The notes under the pieces are model-generated. The model searched no databases. It was not told where the DNA came from and saw only the letters and a program-made list of their open reading frames with translations. This document shows, piece by piece, positions 13,486 through 16,115 of a stretch of DNA of 16,115 nt. Each line of letters starts with the position of its first letter. The stretch's first letter is position 1. The stretch is taken from the NCBI GenBank assembly GCA_016293645.1, contig JAEDDW010000041.1, positions 1 to 16,115 of the forward strand. Reading direction: 5' to 3'. Origin of the DNA: Treponema sp. Its GTDB lineage: Bacteria > Spirochaetota > Spirochaetia > Treponematales > Treponemataceae. A program made the position numbers and the translations under genes.

Positions 13486-13514
13486 ATAGTATTATATAAG
13501 AAATGAATTGTCAA
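13486..13514 (-). promoter_or_regulatory. Promoter of rny
   Basis: On the minus strand TTGACA (13509-13514, perfect) and TACTAT (13486-13491) are 17 nt apart. Predicted start near 13479 gives a 37-nt leader with AAGGAG (13452-13457) ahead of the ATG. Confidence 0.7.
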
Positions 13515-13539
13515 ACTAAATATATTCACCTGACAACCG

Positions 13540-14739
13540 TCAGTTAAATCTGGCCACTCCGTTTCCTGATTCACAGGCAAAGAATCCGGCTGCGTAGCCG
13601 ATGACCCGGGTGTATTCCTTTTGGACGTTTTCTATGAAAGAATCTACTTTGTCTTTGTGGACCAGGGCAATGGCACATCCTCCGAATCCTGCGCCTGTCA
13701 TGCGTGCTCCAAGGCAGCCTTCCTGTTTTTGAGATGCAGATGCAAGGGTGTTCAGTTCGATTCCTGTGACCTCGTAGTCCTCATCAAGGGACTTGTGACT
13801 CTGGTTGAGAAGTGATCCAAGCTTTGCAAGATCTCCTGACTTGAGGGCTTCGACAGCGTCAAGAACGCGCTGGTTTTCATAGACACAGTGTCTGGCTCTC
13901 TTTGCGATTGTTTCGTCAGTGATGAATTTTCTGCAGTCTTCCCACTGTGCAGGTGTCAGCTGACAGAGGGCATTGATTTTGATTCCGTTGTCCTGAAGGA
14001 TCCTGAGTGCTTCCTCACATTGGGTGCGGCGTTCGTTGTATTTTGAGTCTGCAAGACGGCGCTGTTTGTTTGTGTTCATGACCACAAAACGATAGTCGCC
14101 AAGTTCAAGAGGTGCGTAGCTGTATTCAAGGGTATTGCAGTCAAGGACTATGGCTGTCTTTTCCTTTCCTACGCTGATGATGAACTGGTCCATGATTCCG
14201 CAGTTGACTCCCATGAACTTGTGCTCGCTCATCTGGCCGAGTTTTGCGATTTCAACGCGGTCAATGTTGAATCCGAATGTCTCGCTTACGGCATAGGCAA
14301 ATCCGCATTCAAGTGCAGAGGAAGAGGATATGCCTCCTCCAGCCGGAACATTTGAAGCCATGAGCACTTCAAAGCCGCAGTCGAATCTGTAGCCTTTCTT
14401 CTTCAGCTGGCTTAAAATTCCGTTGAGGTAGTTTGCGTAGTCGTCCTTCTTGTCATAGGCAAAATCATCGTTGATGTCAAACTGATGTGTCCCCTCGAAC
14501 TGGATGCTCTTGTAAAGAATTTTTGTGTCATGTCGTTTCCGGATGGCGACAAAAAGATATCTGTTTATTGCTGCCGGAAAAACCTTTCCGCCGTTGTAGT
14601 CGATGTGCTCGCCGATGATGTTGATTCTTGCCGGTGAGGAGAATACGCTTACTGAACTTTCCGTTCCGCCGTATGTCTTTACAAAATCTGCCTTGAGGTC
14701 TGCAGGATTGTACTCGTTTTTTGTCAGTGAATTTGCCAT
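13540..14739 (-). CDS. galK: Galactokinase
   Basis: A GHMP-family kinase, 399 aa, that phosphorylates galactose to galactose-1-phosphate, the entry step of the Leloir pathway. The galactokinase signature is SPARINIIGEHIDYNGG (35-51), with Ile where many homologues have Thr in GEHTDYN. The ATP-binding motif is PAGGGISSSSAL (132-143). Asp184 in GIMDQFI is the expected catalytic aspartate. The third GHMP motif is GARMTGAGFGGCAIALV near the C-terminus. The frame is open 36 codons further upstream, but AAGGAGT lies 6-7 nt before the ATG at 14739 and the family starts there. No galT or galE is present. A promoter and a terminator separate it from the GH53-like relic behind it, a likely former metabolic partner. 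Confidence 0.96.
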   Translation of the reverse strand: MANSLTKNEYNPADLKADFVKTYGGTESSVSVFSSPARINIIGEHIDYNGGKVFPAAINRYLFVAIRKRHDTKILYKSIQFEGTHQFDINDDFAYDKKDDYANYLNGILSQLKKKGYRFDCGFEVLMASNVPAGGGISSSSALECGFAYAVSETFGFNIDRVEIAKLGQMSEHKFMGVNCGIMDQFIISVGKEKTAIVLDCNTLEYSYAPLELGDYRFVVMNTNKQRRLADSKYNERRTQCEEALRILQDNGIKINALCQLTPAQWEDCRKFITDETIAKRARHCVYENQRVLDAVEALKSGDLAKLGSLLNQSHKSLDEDYEVTGIELNTLASASQKQEGCLGARMTGAGFGGCAIALVHKDKVDSFIENVQKEYTRVIGYAAGFFACESGNGVARFN

Positions 14740-14772
14740 GGTAGACTCCTTGTGCTCATTCGCACTGAAAAA

Positions 14773-14801
14773 ATAGTAAACCACAATGACGTATGATTCA
14801 A
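14773..14801 (-). promoter_or_regulatory. Promoter of galK
   Basis: On the minus strand TTGAAT (14796-14801) and TACTAT (14773-14778) are 17 nt apart. Start near 14766 gives a 27-nt leader containing AAGGAG. Confidence 0.65.
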
Positions 14802-14807
14802 CAAAAG

Positions 14808-14838
14808 AAAAAAAATGGTGAGCAAACAGTTGCTCACC
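14808..14838 (-). terminator. Rho-independent terminator of the lost GH53-like gene
   Basis: On the minus strand the perfect 9-bp stem GGTGAGCAA / TTGCTCACC closes the loop CTGT and is followed by an eight-T run (14808-14815). It starts 22 nt after the stop codon of the GH53-like remnant, and no complete minus-strand gene remains in front of it. Confidence 0.85.
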
Positions 14839-14860
14839 ACGTTCCATCCTGATTCAGGTC

Positions 14861-15016
14861 TTAATTAACAAAAGCGTCCAGGGCGGGCAGCGCACTGTGG
14901 TTCAGGTCAAATAGAGTCTGGTTTTCCCAAGGGCTTCCTTGCCTGTTGTCTTCTGGATCCGTAAAAATCCATTCGCCTCCCCAATAAAAGAAGCCGTTCC
15001 CTTCGTTATAGAGCTG
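14861..15016 (-). pseudogene. C-terminal remnant of a GH53-like endo-beta-1,4-galactanase
   Basis: About 50 codons in one minus-strand frame, ending in TAA (14861-14863), encode segments GNGFFYWGGEWIF, GSPWENQTLFDL and LPALDAF. This is the conserved ending of GH53 arabinogalactan endo-galactanases (FYW..EWI, WENQALFD, LPSLxxF). Upstream the frame runs into an A-rich tract and an in-frame TAA near 15048, with no start codon and no catalytic domain. So only the last 12 percent or so of the gene survives. Its terminator is intact. The 5' part appears to have been replaced by the DNA carrying the xylanase gene. The GH53 assignment rests on a short motif match; another clan GH-A enzyme is possible. 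Confidence 0.7.
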
Positions 15017-15027
15017 ATTTTTTTTTA

Positions 15028-15056
15028 TTGCAAAAGTAGAAAAGCAGTTTTAATAT
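15028..15056 (+). promoter_or_regulatory. Putative leaderless-type promoter of the xylanase gene
   Basis: TTGCAA (15028-15033) and TAATAT (15051-15056) are 17 nt apart. The -10 ends 7 nt before the ATG at 15064, leaving a leader of 0-1 nt. No Shine-Dalgarno is present. Confidence 0.5.
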
Positions 15057-15063
15057 TGTTTAT

Positions 15064-16086
15064 ATGAAAAAGACATGTAAGCTTATTTTTATCACTATTG
15101 CTGTTGCCGCGGGTCTTCTGAGTTCCGCCTGTAAAAAAACTCCTTCCGAAATTGCAACTGGATCAAAAATGTATTTTGGTGTTGCGATCCAGCCGGGTGA
15201 TCTTCTTGATGAAAACAAGGCAAAATTTCTGGCTGAGAATTTCAACGCCATTGTTCCTGAAAATACTATGAAAATGGTCAATATCCGTCCTACAAAGACA
15301 CTCTGGAATTTTTCCGACATGGATAAGATGGTTGAATTTGCCCAGAAGAATAAAATGAAAATACGTGGACATACTTTCATCTGGCATCAGCAGAATTCAA
15401 CGATCGTGAACCAGATAAAAAGCCGTGAGGATGCCTTTGCTCTCATCGAGGAAAACATCACTAAGATCATGACACGTTATAAAGGAAAGATTGCTGATTA
15501 CGATGTTGCCAATGAGATTTTCAATGACGACGGAACTTTCAGAAAATCCCTGTGGTATAAATGGTGCGGAACGGATCTTTACGAGGAAGCTTTCCGTATG
15601 GCAAGAAAAGCTGATCCTGACGCAAAACTGTTTCTCAATGACTACAGCCATGAGGAAGCCGGAACTCCAAAGGCCGAGGCTTTCTATAATTTTGTAAAGT
15701 CTATGGTAGAAAAAGGTGTTCCGATTGATGGTGTTGGATTTCAGACCCATCTTTGTACGGATTACGGTCTGAACGAGGAAGCCCTGCGTAAAAATATCCG
15801 CCGTTTTGCCGACCTTGGCCTTGAGGTCCAGTTTACGGAAATCGATATACGCATGAAAACTCCGGCTGCAGAAGCTGATGTCGCAAAACAGAAAGAAATG
15901 TATGAGACTTTGATGCGTGTTCTAAAGACGGAACCAAATGTCTCGACTTACATGACCTGGGGGTATACAGATGCCACAAGCTGGGTTCCTGCAACTTTCC
16001 ACGGTTATGGCGATGCCCATCTTTTTGACAAGGATCTGAAGGCAAAACCTGTTTTTGGAAGCCTTGTTGAGATGATGAAGAAATAA
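15064..16086 (+). CDS. GH10 endo-1,4-beta-xylanase lipoprotein
   Basis: A 340-aa glycoside hydrolase family 10 enzyme that cleaves the xylan backbone. A lipoprotein signal (MKKTCKLIFITIAVAAGLLSSAC) places Cys23 as the lipidated residue, so the enzyme is held at the membrane or cell surface. The GH10 landmarks run in order: FGVAIQPGDL (38-47), VPENTMKMVNIRPTKTLWNF (64-83), GHTFIWHQQ (102-110), acid/base Glu151 in YDVANEIFND, FLNDYS (190-195), GVGFQTHL (223-230), nucleophile Glu259 in VQFTEIDIRM, and TWGYTDATSW near the C-terminus. It is a single catalytic domain without a carbohydrate-binding module. The WDVVNE motif of most homologues is YDVANE here. The stop lies 29 nt before the window edge and no terminator is visible yet. 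Confidence 0.95.
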   Translation: MKKTCKLIFITIAVAAGLLSSACKKTPSEIATGSKMYFGVAIQPGDLLDENKAKFLAENFNAIVPENTMKMVNIRPTKTLWNFSDMDKMVEFAQKNKMKIRGHTFIWHQQNSTIVNQIKSREDAFALIEENITKIMTRYKGKIADYDVANEIFNDDGTFRKSLWYKWCGTDLYEEAFRMARKADPDAKLFLNDYSHEEAGTPKAEAFYNFVKSMVEKGVPIDGVGFQTHLCTDYGLNEEALRKNIRRFADLGLEVQFTEIDIRMKTPAAEADVAKQKEMYETLMRVLKTEPNVSTYMTWGYTDATSWVPATFHGYGDAHLFDKDLKAKPVFGSLVEMMKK

Positions 16087-16115
16087 TTCCTGAAAGCCTG
16101 CGGACCCTTCGACTG

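Noticed and set aside
13530..13543. Small hairpin CTGAC-N4-GTCAG at the galK stop, considered as a terminator before rny.
   Set aside because: A 5-bp stem with no T run is too weak; at most it impedes read-through.
14740..14847. A 36-codon N-terminal extension of galK.
   Set aside because: AAGGAGT directly precedes the ATG at 14739, the extension contains the promoter and it does not match galactokinases.

Overview
The window looks like chromosome of a host-associated, carbohydrate-fermenting spirochete, most likely a gut or rumen Treponema. This is inferred from the gene complement and protein style (RNase Y, bacterial AsnRS, a Treponema-like ASKHA/RACo protein, a GH10 xylanase lipoprotein, galactokinase); no 16S rRNA is present. 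I see no phage, insertion sequence, CRISPR array, rRNA or tRNA.

Layout. Positions 22-1470 (-) encode asnS. A 483-bp AT-rich divergent region follows. It holds a sigma70-type asnS promoter, paired TTTAAG direct repeats, a perfect AT-rich palindrome and a near-consensus sigma54 (-24/-12) promoter placed correctly for an alternative sigma70-family factor (1954-2772, +). Two Rho-independent terminators separate that gene from a PhnP-like metallo-beta-lactamase-fold hydrolase (2987-3880, +). Next, on the minus strand, come radC, htrA, uvrB and rpmB (8277 down to 3951), a probable stress/repair run with internal promoters that ends in one strong terminator. A solitary ABC substrate-binding protein (8399-9355, -) and a RACo-type activator (9462-10802, +) diverge from two promoters that share one palindromic -35 hexamer. 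A lipoprotein (10917-11774, +) converges on rny (11907-13442, -), whose 3' end carries an unusual set of competing hairpins. galK (13540-14739, -) lies upstream of rny. Behind galK is a terminator preceded by the last 50 codons of a lost GH53-like galactanase gene, abutting a GH10 xylanase lipoprotein gene (15064-16086, +).

Themes. First, alternative-sigma control: a sigma54 promoter feeding a second sigma factor, an architecture like the Borrelia RpoN-RpoS cascade. Second, start architecture falls into two classes. rpmB, rny, galK, the ABC binding protein and the sigma factor have a promoter, a 27-42 nt leader and a purine-rich Shine-Dalgarno sequence. asnS, the MBL hydrolase, htrA, RACo and the xylanase have no Shine-Dalgarno, and a -10-like hexamer ends only 6-9 nt before the ATG, so they are predicted to give essentially leaderless mRNAs. 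Third, plant-polysaccharide metabolism: xylan hydrolysis, galactose phosphorylation and the relic of galactan hydrolysis.
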